Shown here: one piece after another, positions 11,575-21,977 of the stretch
How positions within the stretch are numbered: position 1 is the first letter of the stretch
Layout: each line of letters begins with the position of its first letter
DNA from: Rhizophagus irregularis
Lineage: Eukaryota; Glomeromycota; Glomeromycetes; Glomerales; Glomeraceae
Length of the DNA stretch: 64,000 nt
Direction: 5' to 3'
NCBI RefSeq assembly: GCF_026210795.1
Contig: NC_089430.1
Location: forward strand, 620,001-684,000
Made by a program: the position numbers and the translations under genes
Notes under the pieces: model-generated
What the model was told of the DNA's origin: nothing
Databases searched by the model: none
What the model saw: the letters and a program-made list of their open reading frames with translations, nothing else

Positions 11575-14500
11575 ATGCTCTTTTACAATTTATCTAAAGC
11601 AGAATTAAAGTCACATCAAAGAAAACATCGTAGAGGAAGAACAATCAACCAAAAAGAAGTTTACTGTATTCAGTGTTATCCAACAGATTCTATTCCAGCT
11701 GACAATATCCCTGACGGATTTGAGAAATTTTGGCTCTGGATTTCTATTCAGTACACAGCAAAACAATATACTGGAGCAACAGTAGCCGCTTTTAAAGTAT
11801 TAAAAACTGAATTCTTTATAACTACACAACTCAATACACTTGTCGGTATAACTACTAAGATCCTACAAAGTATAAAGTTTCGACAAATAAATACTTCTTT
11901 ATTAGAATTATCTTTTTATTTACATAAATTATTTGAATTAACAAACGGATTCAAGAGTTTACCAACCAATACTCAAGTGACCAACGCATATCAAATTTTT
12001 CATAATATACCAGTAAATAATAACACCAACATGAATGAAGGTCAGATGAAAGATCTTATGAAGTTAGTTTGGGGAACTGACCCAACTGATAATAATAACC
12101 CCAGAAATGTTGGAAACCTCTTGGAAAATACTTTGAATAATAATACAACTGCCATTACTACTGCGTTACAAAATAATCTTAATGCCCTCAATGCTCTTAC
12201 AACTGCCAACCAAAATCGTACAACATCTAAAGTTGTAGATGTTCCCTTTTTCTATGGGCGTGATGATGAAGATCCATACGAATGGTGTCGACTCTTTGAA
12301 GCTGCCTTTGCAGCTAATGGATGGCCAGATAATCGAAAAATTGCTTTAGCCGCTGGATTTCTTAAGGAAGCTGCCCGAGATTGGTATGAAGAGGATAGAG
12401 GAAATATCAACCAATGGCATGTAGATGACAATGCAAATAACTTTGATACCCGACTTATAAACTACTTTGCAACTGCTGCTCGAAGGAATCAGTGGACCAG
12501 AGAACTGCAAAATATTAAACAAGGAGACAATGAATCAGTAGAAAACTACTCCCGACATTTTAAGAAGTTGTTAAATAAAGCTACTCAAGGAGAAGCTTTA
12601 GCTGCAAGATACCAAATTAACTACTATATTAATGGTCTCAAGTCCTTTTTAGTTGGACAGGTAGTAATTGGAAATACTAATACTTTGGAAGCAACCATTA
12701 CCCGAGCCAAGTTAGTAGAATTAGGTGTAAATACTACTCTTTTAACTACAACACCTGTAACTACTAGTACTACAGAACCTATTCCAACTACTACTACTGT
12801 TAAACCAACTCCACAAGTGGATGAAATGGAAGCATTAACAAAACAAATGCAACAACTCGCTCTTAATTATGCAAATCTTTCATCAGTTTTAATGGTTCAA
12901 CAAAGCACTCCTCGAAATACTAGACCTAGACCTAATAATAATAACAATCAAAATCGTCAAAATGGTCAAGCCCCTACTCAGAATTCCTTTAATCCAAATA
13001 TCACTTGTTTCAGGTGTGGAAATGTAGGTCATATTTCCAGAAACTGCCAAATGGGAAGATATACCAATAATGGAAATATTAATAATAATAATAATAATCG
13101 CCCTCGCCAAAGAGCACCAGTTACACCTATTAATTATGCAGATGATGAAGCAGAAATTTACTATGATGAATATGAGAATGAATATGAGGAAGAATGGGAG
13201 GAAGAAGACGAATATGAAGCATATGTCACAACTCGTTCTAGATCTGTTCCATATGAGATATCCTCTCCTAGAGGAAAAAGAACAAGATTTTCAGAATCTC
13301 AAAAGGAAGACCAATTACGTACCCAACCTATTCCCCCAGTAACTCCTTCTACACCCATGGAAATGGATGCTACAGCAGAACCTTCTACAAAAAGAAAAGT
13401 AAGAACCAAAATGGTCCCTGCGCCTATTGAAAATGTCAATGAATTTGATATAGCTAAATATATTAGTGACCTTCCTTGTGGTCTATCTATCGGTCAAGCA
13501 ACAGCCCAACTTCCTGTTTACAGGAAAGGATTAATTCAAAGTATGAGGAGAAAGCGTGAAAAGATTGATAACAATAATTATATTGGAGAAAGTTACTATG
13601 GAGACTCCAACTCAGAAGAAGAAACTCCCACTACCGCTGCTAAATGTGAATTTCATATTAACCAACAACCAGTTATTGCAGTAATTGATAGTGGAGCTGC
13701 AGTTAGTATTATGACTACTGCCATGATGAAAACTTTGAAATTAACTATCGATGGACCTTCAGAATATGTAATTAAAACTGCCAATGGAACTAGAGTTAGG
13801 TCATTGGGAAAAATCCAAAACTTACCCCTAAAAGTCAGAAATTTAATTATTAAAACCAATGTTCAAATCATAGAATCAAGCGATAGTGTTTTTATTCTAG
13901 GAAATAACTGGATGAGAAAGGTAAATGCTGCTCTTGACTGGGACAAGAAGACACTAACTATCAGATACAATGGACGATCCACAACAGTCCCTGTGATTTT
14001 TACTCTCCCAAAACCTATTAAAATGAAGCAATCATTTGAGTATGATGACGAAGAAGAATATGAGTCTGAAGAGTTAGAAGAAGCTCAAATCTATATATCT
14101 GATTTTTCTGGTTATTCAACAGAAGAATCCCTTGAATTTAACCCATGGGAAAATGAAGTATCTCCTGCCCACCAAAATAATGAAGATGAAGAATTGGAAG
14201 AATCAAATCCTGCCATTTATTTAGCTCAAGCAGAAGTATATAGTGGAGAAAAAGTCAATCCAGACTTACATTTAGGACCGTTAGACTACCATCAACAAAG
14301 CCAATTTCAACAACTCTTGAGTGACTATGCAGATATTTGTGCTAAAAGCCAAACAGAAATTGGAAAAACAAATGTAATTAAGCACAAAATTATTACAAAA
14401 GATGCTACTCCCATCTTTCAACCACCCTACAGATGTAATCCTAAATATAGAGAGTTTTTACAAGGAGAAATCACAAGAATGGAAAGTCAAGGTCTTATAC

Positions 14501-16560
14501 GAAAATCAGCCAGCCCTTGGGCTTCACCTGTGGTAATTGTTGATAAAAAAGGAGGAGAAAAACGTTTATGCATAGACTATCGTAAATTGAATGCTGTCAC
14601 CAAAGCAGATGCTTACCCATTGCCTCGAATTGATGATATGCTTGAATCTTTTAGTAATGCAACATGGTTTACCACATTAGATTTAGCCAGTGGTTATTGG
14701 CAAGTAGCTATGGATTCAGCAGATGTTGAAAAGACTGCTTTTATTACTCCATTTGGACTATATGAATTTTTAGTAATGCCCTTTGGTTTAGCTTATGCGC
14801 CTGGAACTTTTCAATGACTAATGAATAGAATACTCCAGGAGTATCTAGGAAAGTTTGTGGCAGTATACTTAGATGATGTAATCATTTACTCAAAAGGAAC
14901 CTTAGAACAGCACTTGGATCACCTTAGACAAGTATTTGAAACTCTTAGACGAGCAAATTTGAAAATTAAACTTAAGAAATGTTACTTCTGTCTTGGAAAT
15001 ATTCATTTCCTAGGACATGTAGTCGGACGAGAAGGTATCCGGCCTGATCCAGAAAAAATTGAGAAAATTAAAACTTTTCCGGTTCCAACAAATCTAACAC
15101 AACTTCGCTCAGCATTAGGCTTATTCTCTTACTATCGAAAGTTCATCAAAGATTTCTCAAAAATAGCCAAACCAATGTTATTACTTTTAAAGAAGGAAAC
15201 TCCTTTTCATTGGACTGAGAAACAGCAAACTGCATTTGATTATTTGAAGGAAAGATTAGCTAAATCCCCGATCTTAACATACCCTGACTTTGAACAACCC
15301 TTCATTATTCATACAGACGCATCTGGTACTGGACTTGGTGCTGTGTTATTACAAATAAGAGAAGATGGAAAAGAACATGTAGTCGCTTATACCAGCAGAT
15401 CTTTAAATAAGGCTGAATGCAATTACCCTATAACCGACCAAGAATGTCTTGCGATAGTGTGGGCTATCAAACATTTCCAACACTACTTAGGATTAAAACC
15501 TTTCACAATTGTTACTGACCATTCTGCTCTAAAATGGTTAAAGACATCCAAAATCCCAAAAGGCCGCCGTGCGAGATGGGTCATGGACCTTCAACAGTAT
15601 GACTTTAATATTAAGCATCGAGCGGGAAAAGCGAACGCAAATGCAGATGCATTATCTAGAATGTTTGAAGAAGATAGCCAAACTCTTAGTTGTTTCATGA
15701 TTTCTATCGAAAAAGAAGGACAAATTAATGCAAATGAAAGTTCTACTCCAGTACACGAAGAGTACGATGCAGATTCAGAAGATGATTATACTGATAGACC
15801 TGCTCAAAGAGCTATTGATTTGTTAAATCGTTGTGATAATCTAATATATGATATGCAAAGCTACATTGAAGAACGATCTGAAAATAACTCTCCTATTAAT
15901 ATTGTTTCAGGAATTCGATATGATTTTGACAACCCCAATGGACCTCATCCAGAAGATTGTATTTGTAAAGTTTGTCAACCTCCTCCAGCCCGTTCACCAT
16001 CACCATATAGTTGTTGTAACGAAATTATTTGTCAGTGTAATGAAGATAACTATTCGATTGATACAGAAGAATATAATAATTCGTGGGAAAGACAAATTTA
16101 TGGAGATGCATTCTCTGATTATTCAGAAGAAAATCAGATTAATATTGAAGAACATATCGCCTGGACCATGTGTGGTATGAACCGTCAAGCTCTAGAAAAT
16201 ATGTATTTGGAAAATATAAAAATTAAACAAGTAATCGCCGGTCAACAAATCAATCATGGTGGAAGTCGATGTACTATGGAATGTGATACAGAAAATCATC
16301 ACGTGTATACATATTGTACGATGTGCAAGAAGAATCTATTTTATGGAACTACTATGCACGACTGTATCATTGGATTCACTTTAGGAAAAATTAGGCCAGA
16401 TATGAATCCCAAATTCCTTATTAATAATCAATGGTGGAAAGAACCTCAAGCAGTACAACTTGAAAATAATATCAATTATCTTAAATATATCGAACGATTA
16501 ATGAATGATTTACCAGTTTACAAAGCATCTTTGGAACCTTTCATTGCCAATTTGGACTAA
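11575..16560 (+). pseudogene. Gypsy gag-pol (Gag, protease, RT, RNase H) with an in-frame stop
   Basis: One frame runs 1080 codons to a TGA at 14815-14817 inside the RT and continues in the same frame to 16560. Gag has a retrotransposon-gag core around residues 225-340 (EWCRLFEAAF, ARDWYEE, ESVENYSRHFKKL) and a CCHC knuckle CFRCGNVGHISRNC at about 478. The protease has VIDSGAAVSIM (Asp about 705). The RT shows LCIDYRKLN, TLDLASGYWQV, FGLAYAPGTFQ and YLDD (14866-14877); RNase H shows HTDASGTGLGAVL. A Cys-rich spacer (CICKVC, CTMECD, YCTMC) precedes the integrase. The TGA falls where Gypsy RTs usually have a sense codon, so it is either a nonsense mutation or, less likely, read through. Confidence 0.88.
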
Positions 16561-17916
16561 AAGTCCACCTCTTTTACATATTATAATTAACAAAGTATCA
16601 AAGGGTGAAAGCGAAAGTGTCCGCATCGTGACGAGACAGCCTAAATTTTCAAAAATGGATATTGAACATTACAATAACATATATAATTATTTAAAATATA
16701 ATCAATTACCTTTTACATTAAATAACCAACAACAACAACAAATTCAAAAACAATCAGTATATTTTATTATCAAAAATAATTTCATTTATAAAAAGGATAA
16801 AAAGAGACAAAATAATTTACTACGAGTAATTAGAAGACATGAATTGGAACCAGTTCTTTTTATGTTCCACAACGATCCTACTGCTGTGCATTTTTCAGTT
16901 GACACAATGTTTGACAAAATTCAATCAAGATATTATTGGCCACAAATGTACAATGACATCAGAGCTTATGTCATGTCATGTGACTCTTGTCAACGAAGAG
17001 GAAAACAAAAGACAAAGTTACCTTTACATCCTATTCCAGTAGAAAGTCCTTTCATCAAATAGGAATAGATTTTGTAGGACCTTTACCTATAACTAAAAAT
17101 GGAAACAAATATATAATTACAGCAATGAATTATTTAACAAAATGGCCAGAAGCACGACCTGTAAAAGAAGCTACTGCAGAACAAGCTGCACTTTTTATTT
17201 ATGAAGAAATAATTTGTCGACATGGATGTCCAGCAAAAATATTATCAGACCAAGGAACTCATTTTAGAAATCAAATAATTGAAAAATTAATGGAAAAATT
17301 TCAGATAAAACATTTATTTTCAACACCATACCACCCTCAAACAAATGGACTTGTAGAAAGATTTAATCGTACTTTATCAGAATCTTTAGCAAAATTATCA
17401 ACAGATCATATTGATAATTGGGATAATTATATTGCACCAATTTTATTTGCTTATCGTACTACAAAACATTCGACTACAAAAATCGCACCTTTCTTTTTAT
17501 TATATGGACGAGATGCTAAACTACCAACTGATTCATTAGAAAATAATGGAAATCCAACTTTAATAAATCACATAGAAAATTTAGTTGACCAACTACCTCA
17601 AGAAATCGAAATAGCTAAGACAAATATTGAAATATCTCAACAAAAACAAAAAGAACGACATGATAGAAAATTACGTCATCAAATAAAATTTTCTATTGGA
17701 GATAAAGTCTTATATTATGACGCAGCAAAAGAAAAGCAATGGACTGGAAAACTAAATCCAAAATGGAAAGGACCATACTATATTCATCAAGTTGGAGAAA
17801 AAGGAGCGTACAAATTACGAACTATAGATGGAAAAGTCTTACGAACTCCTGTAAATGGAAGTTTATTAAAATTGTATCACGATCGACAAAATTGGGAACC
17901 AATAATTGTAGTATAA
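16505..17916 (+). pseudogene. Gypsy integrase, in two overlapping frames
   Basis: The frame 16505-17062 carries the HHCC zinc domain (HNDPTAVHF to CDSCQRR) and is +1 relative to pol, overlapping it by 56 nt. The catalytic core continues in frame 16987-17916 with GIDFVGPLP, ILSDQGTHF and NGLVERFNRTLSESL (D, D, E), then a GPY/F-like end (GDKVLYYDA, PKWKGPYYI). The switch back must occur near 17040-17060. Integrase joins element cDNA to the host chromosome. Whether the two frame changes are programmed shifts, removed introns or damage cannot be told. No chromodomain is apparent. Confidence 0.82.
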
Positions 17917-18131
17917 TTAGTCACGATTAAGATCTACAACTCGTGGCAAATAGTTAATTTTATTTACAAGTGTTACAGACGATCAAAATGAATTTGCGAC
18001 TCAATGCCCCAGAAAAATTTATTAAAAAGATGAAAAATTTTAGAAATTTTATTGTGAAAAACTTAATGAAAAATTTATTACAAAAATATATTAGAAAATT
18101 ATAGGGAAAATCAGAAAGAAGAAATTTTTTT

Positions 18132-18828
18132 TTAATCAACTTCTTCATAACTAGGATTAGAAGTAGAACCGTTTGACAAAATTATATTACATTCCTCAAA
18201 AAGCATTTGTTTTGCTTCTTCAAATGCTGCTTCAGCACGACCTCTACTACTCTGCAAGCTAATATTATGTGAAATTAATTGACAAACTCCTTCTTCAAGA
18301 CCTTCTATTGTTCGCTGCTGGTCGATAATTAATTTTTGGGCCTCCCATAATTTTCGCTGCTCTCCAGCCCAGATTTTATTTTGGAATTCTATCTCGAGAC
18401 TCTTATGGGTCCCCATTTCCAGCAAGTTTTCAAATTTCTCTTGAAGATCTTCTTTTTCTTCCTTAGCTTTCGTAAGGTCCTCTATTAGAAATAAAAATGG
18501 AGATTTATGGTCACTCCAAGTTAGTTAAAAACTAAGTGAATAAGGTCGATAGTACAAAAAAGTTCTACAGGTAGAGGCCTTTCAAGACTTAAATATCCTA
18601 GAAGTACAAGTACCCCGTCTACAAGCTGCGCAAAATCAACCTTTCAAGAACCGGATATAAGGTCGAAACCCTGTCTACAGGCAATCATACCGTTCAAGAG
18701 ACATCTTAAGAACCTTGCGTACAATACCCACCTTCAAGTTGACGAACTTTCATTTTACGCGCTTCTTTAAGTCTTTGAAATCTTGCTCGAGATTTCTGAC
18801 GTGAGGTATTAGATCGACGACAGGTCAT
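18132..18828 (-). CDS. Antisense spliced bZIP-like gene inside Gypsy element
   Basis: Exon 1 is 18828-18732: ATG, then a basic stretch RRSNTSRQKSRARFQRLKEA. Donor GTGGGT and acceptor CTAATAG define a 250-nt intron (18731-18482). Exon 2 is 18481-18132, and the exons join in frame (97 + 350 nt, 148 residues). After the basic region comes a charged coiled coil (VRQLEEDLTKAKEEKEDLQ and on), then an acidic tail ending NPSYEEVD. A basic region plus heptad coiled coil is the bZIP layout, although the N-x7-R spacing is not canonical. It lies antisense between integrase and 3' LTR. It may be a captured host regulator or an element regulator; a plain coiled-coil protein is the alternative. Confidence 0.6.
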
Positions 18829-18829
18829 G

Positions 18830-19320
18830 TTAGATAGATAGGTAGACAAAGAAAACTTTGGAAAAATTTTGGGATAATATCAAAGATTTTACGTGAAGAT
18901 AAGAAAAAGAGAAAGGGAAAAATTTAGACCTTATATAAGAAATAGGCACGACGCGAAAACACGTTAAAATCAGGCACAACAAAAATATCACGAAAAATCA
19001 CGACGCGAAAAATTATGAAAAATGTGGACGCATAAGACGCGCAAAAATCACTTTTGAAAATATTTCTGGAAAGTTCTAGAGAAAAATGTGAAGATATTTT
19101 TAGAACAAGGAAAAATAATCTTAAAATAGAAAAAAAAAAAACGCGGTTAAATAATTTAAGCGCTAAAAATAACTGATAGATGTGGTGAAACATGACAAGT
19201 AATACAAAAATCTTATCAGAAATAAACAAAAATCTAATCAGCAAAATGATCTACAGAAATTTAAAATATATATATAGATGCGGATAAGTTGACAAAAGAG
19301 TTTAAACCGCTTGAAGAAAA
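18830..19320. promoter_or_regulatory. Putative divergent internal promoter region of the Gypsy element
   Basis: About 490 bp between the antisense bZIP-like ATG (18828) and the sense ORF ATG (19321), with no ORF that looks real. ATATATATATAGATG at about 19267-19281 is a TATA-like box 40-55 bp before the sense ATG. GACGCGAAAA and CACGACGCG steps recur between 18950 and 19045. Promoter activity is inferred. Confidence 0.35.
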
Positions 19321-19734
19321 ATGGATTTTTCAGAAATACTAGAAGATATTCAACAAACTACTTCAGAAGAAATTAATTTTCCACCGCCACCCTACATGGA
19401 AGATGAAGATTTCCAAGTTAAATTTTCTGCAACTTTAAGAAGTGTAACGAAGTCAATACGACTAAAGGACACACAATTGGCTATGATTAACTCTTTCTAT
19501 TTGGGACAACTCCTAGACCAACTATCAACTCCTAGCGAACGATTAAAATACAAGCATAAAATGTCACTACATTATGCAACAATTGTAAAAAAGACTTTTG
19601 ATATTTTTGAGTTTTTTCCAGAACAAATCTTAAGGACGAAGAAACTAGACGTCCAGGTTATTAGGAAAATTACCAGACCTCAGATAAGGAAACTTAGAAA
19701 TAATTTATTGATTTTCGCAGGAGCTGCAAATTAA
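19321..19734 (+). CDS. Small accessory ORF before the Gypsy 3' LTR
   Basis: 137 residues from ATG to a TAA that abuts the purine tract. No known domain. The N-terminus is acidic and proline-containing (EEINFPPPPYMEDED); PPPPY resembles a late-domain or WW-binding motif. The remainder is basic and probably helical (SIRLKDTQLAMINSFYLGQL, ITRPQIRKLRNNL). It lies 1.4 kb after integrase with its own TATA-like sequence, so it is probably made from a separate transcript. An envelope is excluded, since no membrane segment is seen. Function unknown. Confidence 0.5.
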   Translation: MDFSEILEDIQQTTSEEINFPPPPYMEDEDFQVKFSATLRSVTKSIRLKDTQLAMINSFYLGQLLDQLSTPSERLKYKHKMSLHYATIVKKTFDIFEFFPEQILRTKKLDVQVIRKITRPQIRKLRNNLLIFAGAAN

Positions 19735-19745
19735 GAGGAGGAACC
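19735..19745 (+). other. Polypurine tract of the Gypsy element
   Basis: GAGGAGGAACC directly before the 3' LTR, the plus-strand priming site. The second Gypsy-like element has the matching AAGAGGAGGATAAA before its 3' LTR. Confidence 0.7.
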
Positions 19746-20293
19746 TGTTACCCCTAGTCACGTGTAGAGTTACAATTTACTACGCCAGAAGATCATGTGG
19801 AAAATTAGGATCTACTGTGCCCAACTGTGCCAAGCCGACCTAGCCGCAGCCTATTTAGCCTATTATTTTTATTATATTTATTATATTAATTATATTTAAT
19901 ATAATCGATATAATTATTTTATTTATTATATTTAATTTATTTATTATATTTATTATATTAGTTATATTTATTATATTAGTTATATTTCTTATATTTATTA
20001 TATCTATTATATTTATTATATCTTTATATGTAGTAACTTTTATATAAATAACGTTGGTATTTTCCTTCGTTAAAAAGATAGTTCCTTCAGTTCGAATTAG
20101 TTTATCTTTAGTTCCATAATTCTTATTCTTGTAATTATAAAGTTCTATAATAAAGTATAACCTTTTACACTATAAACGAACTTCCTATTTTAAGCGTGTC
20201 TTGTTTGATTGGATTTCAGTCATAGTTAAACGTACTTAATCTCCCTGACTGCAAATCATAGTTAATCTATTCAACGTACCGAATCGGTTAACA
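19746..20293 (+). repeat. 3' LTR of Gypsy element
   Basis: 548 bp, differing from the 5' LTR at two places seen by eye (CTCCC versus TTCCC near 20184, and CCTAAT versus CCGAAT near 20281). The final TAACA is followed by the target duplication ACGT. Confidence 0.92.
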
Positions 20294-20297
20294 ACGT

Positions 20298-21306
20298 GTA
20301 AAGTGATTGTAAAATTAGAAAAATAGCTAATAATGCATTTGGGACAAACGTCACCAATATAGAATGAATTATGAAGTTCACAACCAGTGCAAGGTGTAAG
20401 TAAATTAGGTGTGGAGTGAGGAGTTATATTATGATTAAGGATTAGACATATCTTTAAAGGGGATATGATGTTCTAAATAGACCTTTGGTGAATCTCCAGG
20501 AAAATGTGATTTTTCCAAAATTTTTCCATAAACTATACATGACACTCGTGGCGACCAAAAAGCAGCCCATTGATTTTTACAAGGAACACTATGATTATTA
20601 CATTTAATTATTTTAGGCTGTGGAAATCCAAGATCAGGTGACATATTATCGGATTGAGTCATAAATTGTAAACGATTTGTTGAAGGATTTAATACGATAT
20701 TATCTTTAAGAAAATCATACCATTTAGGTCGACGCCCTCGATTATTTTTTAATAATTTCTTGATCTCTTTCCAAGTTTTAAGAAAAGCACCGTCATTGCT
20801 AATTATTTGATCCAAGAAGAAAATATTCTTGTTCTTCAGTGATTTAACAAAACCAAAATATTTTTTGGGGTCAACGATGAAATAACTAATTGGATGTAAA
20901 CCACCAGTAACATTATATTTAAAATTTGTATTAAAGGATAAGTTATAGAAATGGAAAATGCATAATAGATTTTCTAAACGATTAAAATGTCTAGAAGGTT
21001 TGTGAAAATATTTAGTCATTTCACTTATATCATTTGTCCAAAGTTTACATTGTGATGTTAAAAAAAGGAATTCTATAACTTTTGACGTGACTGGGTTATT
21101 GATTTGTGCATTTAATAAGGATGCTTGGGAACGCAATTGTGAATCCCAAATATTCAAATATTGGGGTATATCGGATTATGTACCACCGAATTAAAAAAGG
21201 ATTTTGGTAATGATAGGGAGTGTTTAAAAATTGAACGTAAAATTCTATTGAATTTGTTACATTTGTTTGGTTCAATAAAAATGTGTTGCATTAAATATTC
21301 TATCCT
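20298..21306 (-). pseudogene. LINE ORF fragment: RT thumb-like region and zinc motif
   Basis: Reads IEYLMQHIFIEPNKC and SLSLPKSFFNSVVHNPIYPN, which resemble the post-palm region of LINE reverse transcriptases. A frameshift near 21155 leads into a 240-codon frame starting NIWDSQLRSQASLLNAQI. After a second frameshift near 20460 comes CTGCELH-(x)9-CPKC, a CxxC..CxxC zinc motif. This frame runs off into the Gypsy insertion at 20297 and continues at 10753 without a stop once the 4-bp duplication is counted once. The catalytic palm is missing, so the copy was dead on arrival. Confidence 0.65.
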
Positions 21307-21883
21307 AAATTTTAAGCTGTAATTTTTTGTTATCTTTAAGAACATTCCTGCTGAATATACACCTTGGTTTGTTGCAATATGTACAAAAAACAAAATCACG
21401 AACGCGATTATTATTAATTAGACCAGTTGGAATTGTTTCTTTTGAAGAATTGGATAAATTTGGCAAATGCTCCTTTGTTTCAGTTCCATATAAATCATTA
21501 AAATCTCTATAGTGTTATAAATCTAAAAATATTTTAAAATATTTTAGTTCATATATATAATTTAAAAATAGATCAATTTTTTTAAAGATATAAATGCAAT
21601 TCACTAAATATTTCTTTTGGTAATTGTATTGGCAAACAAAAGTTATATTCAAGTTCACCACATTTTTTTATCTAAAATTAATAATTTTTTAAAAAAAAAT
21701 TAGAATAAAATATTTAATAAATGAATAATAACTTTTATAAATTCAATTTGTACATACTTGAAAACTATATGTACGAATACAACAATGGGTTTTAATAAAG
21801 TCTTAAAGAATTCCATGCTTACTCAATGCATTTCTTAGTGAAGTTTCATGTAATTCTAAAGTTTCGTCTATCTTATAAATTTT
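21307..21883 (-). pseudogene. DDE-like transposase gene, cysteine-rich tail exons (part 1)
   Basis: An exon 21883-21758 follows acceptor ATCATAG and encodes KIYKIDETLELHETSLRNAL, an in-frame TAA and CCIRTYSFQ before donor GTATGT. The next exon starts at 21671 after TTTTAG with KKCGELEYNFCLPIQLPKEI. After a degraded stretch, 21520-21307 encodes HYRDFNDLYGTET and FCTYCNKPRC-YS, a zinc-binding CxxC-type motif. The tail is cut at 21307 by the LINE and resumes at 8703 in the same frame, with one stop at the junction. Cys spacing suggests a zinc ribbon; the function is unknown. Confidence 0.6.
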
Positions 21884-21977
21884 CTATGATATTTAAAAAT
21901 AAATAAAATTAAAAATAATTTGTTAATATTTATCAAACCAAATATATTTATTATATTATTCATAAAACAATTCTTAC

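Larger units (their letters stand above)
10754..20293 (+). mobile_element. Ty3/Gypsy LTR retrotransposon, 9.5 kb, complete ends
   Basis: Two 548-bp LTRs (TGTTA...TAACA), a 4-bp target duplication ACGT (10750-10753 and 20294-20297), a primer-binding-site-like TGGTGATTCCTG two bases after the 5' LTR and a purine tract before the 3' LTR define the element. Domain order is Gag, zinc knuckle, protease, RT, RNase H, integrase, i.e. Gypsy type. Extra cargo between integrase and 3' LTR is an antisense spliced gene and a sense ORF. The LTRs differ at only two positions by eye, so insertion was recent, yet gag-pol has one in-frame stop and frame changes. Confidence 0.92.
8704..21306 (-). mobile_element. 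5'-truncated LINE with nested Gypsy element
   Basis: A 14-bp direct repeat, AAATTTTAAGCTGT, flanks it at 8690-8703 and 21307-21320. On the minus strand the 3' end is a short (TAAA)n-like tail (8704-8727 on plus as TTATTTATTTATT). The 5' end is truncated inside a reverse-transcriptase thumb-like region. Without the nested Gypsy element the copy is about 3.06 kb. Truncation, simple-repeat tail and variable-length target duplication are hallmarks of target-primed reverse transcription. Confidence 0.85.
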
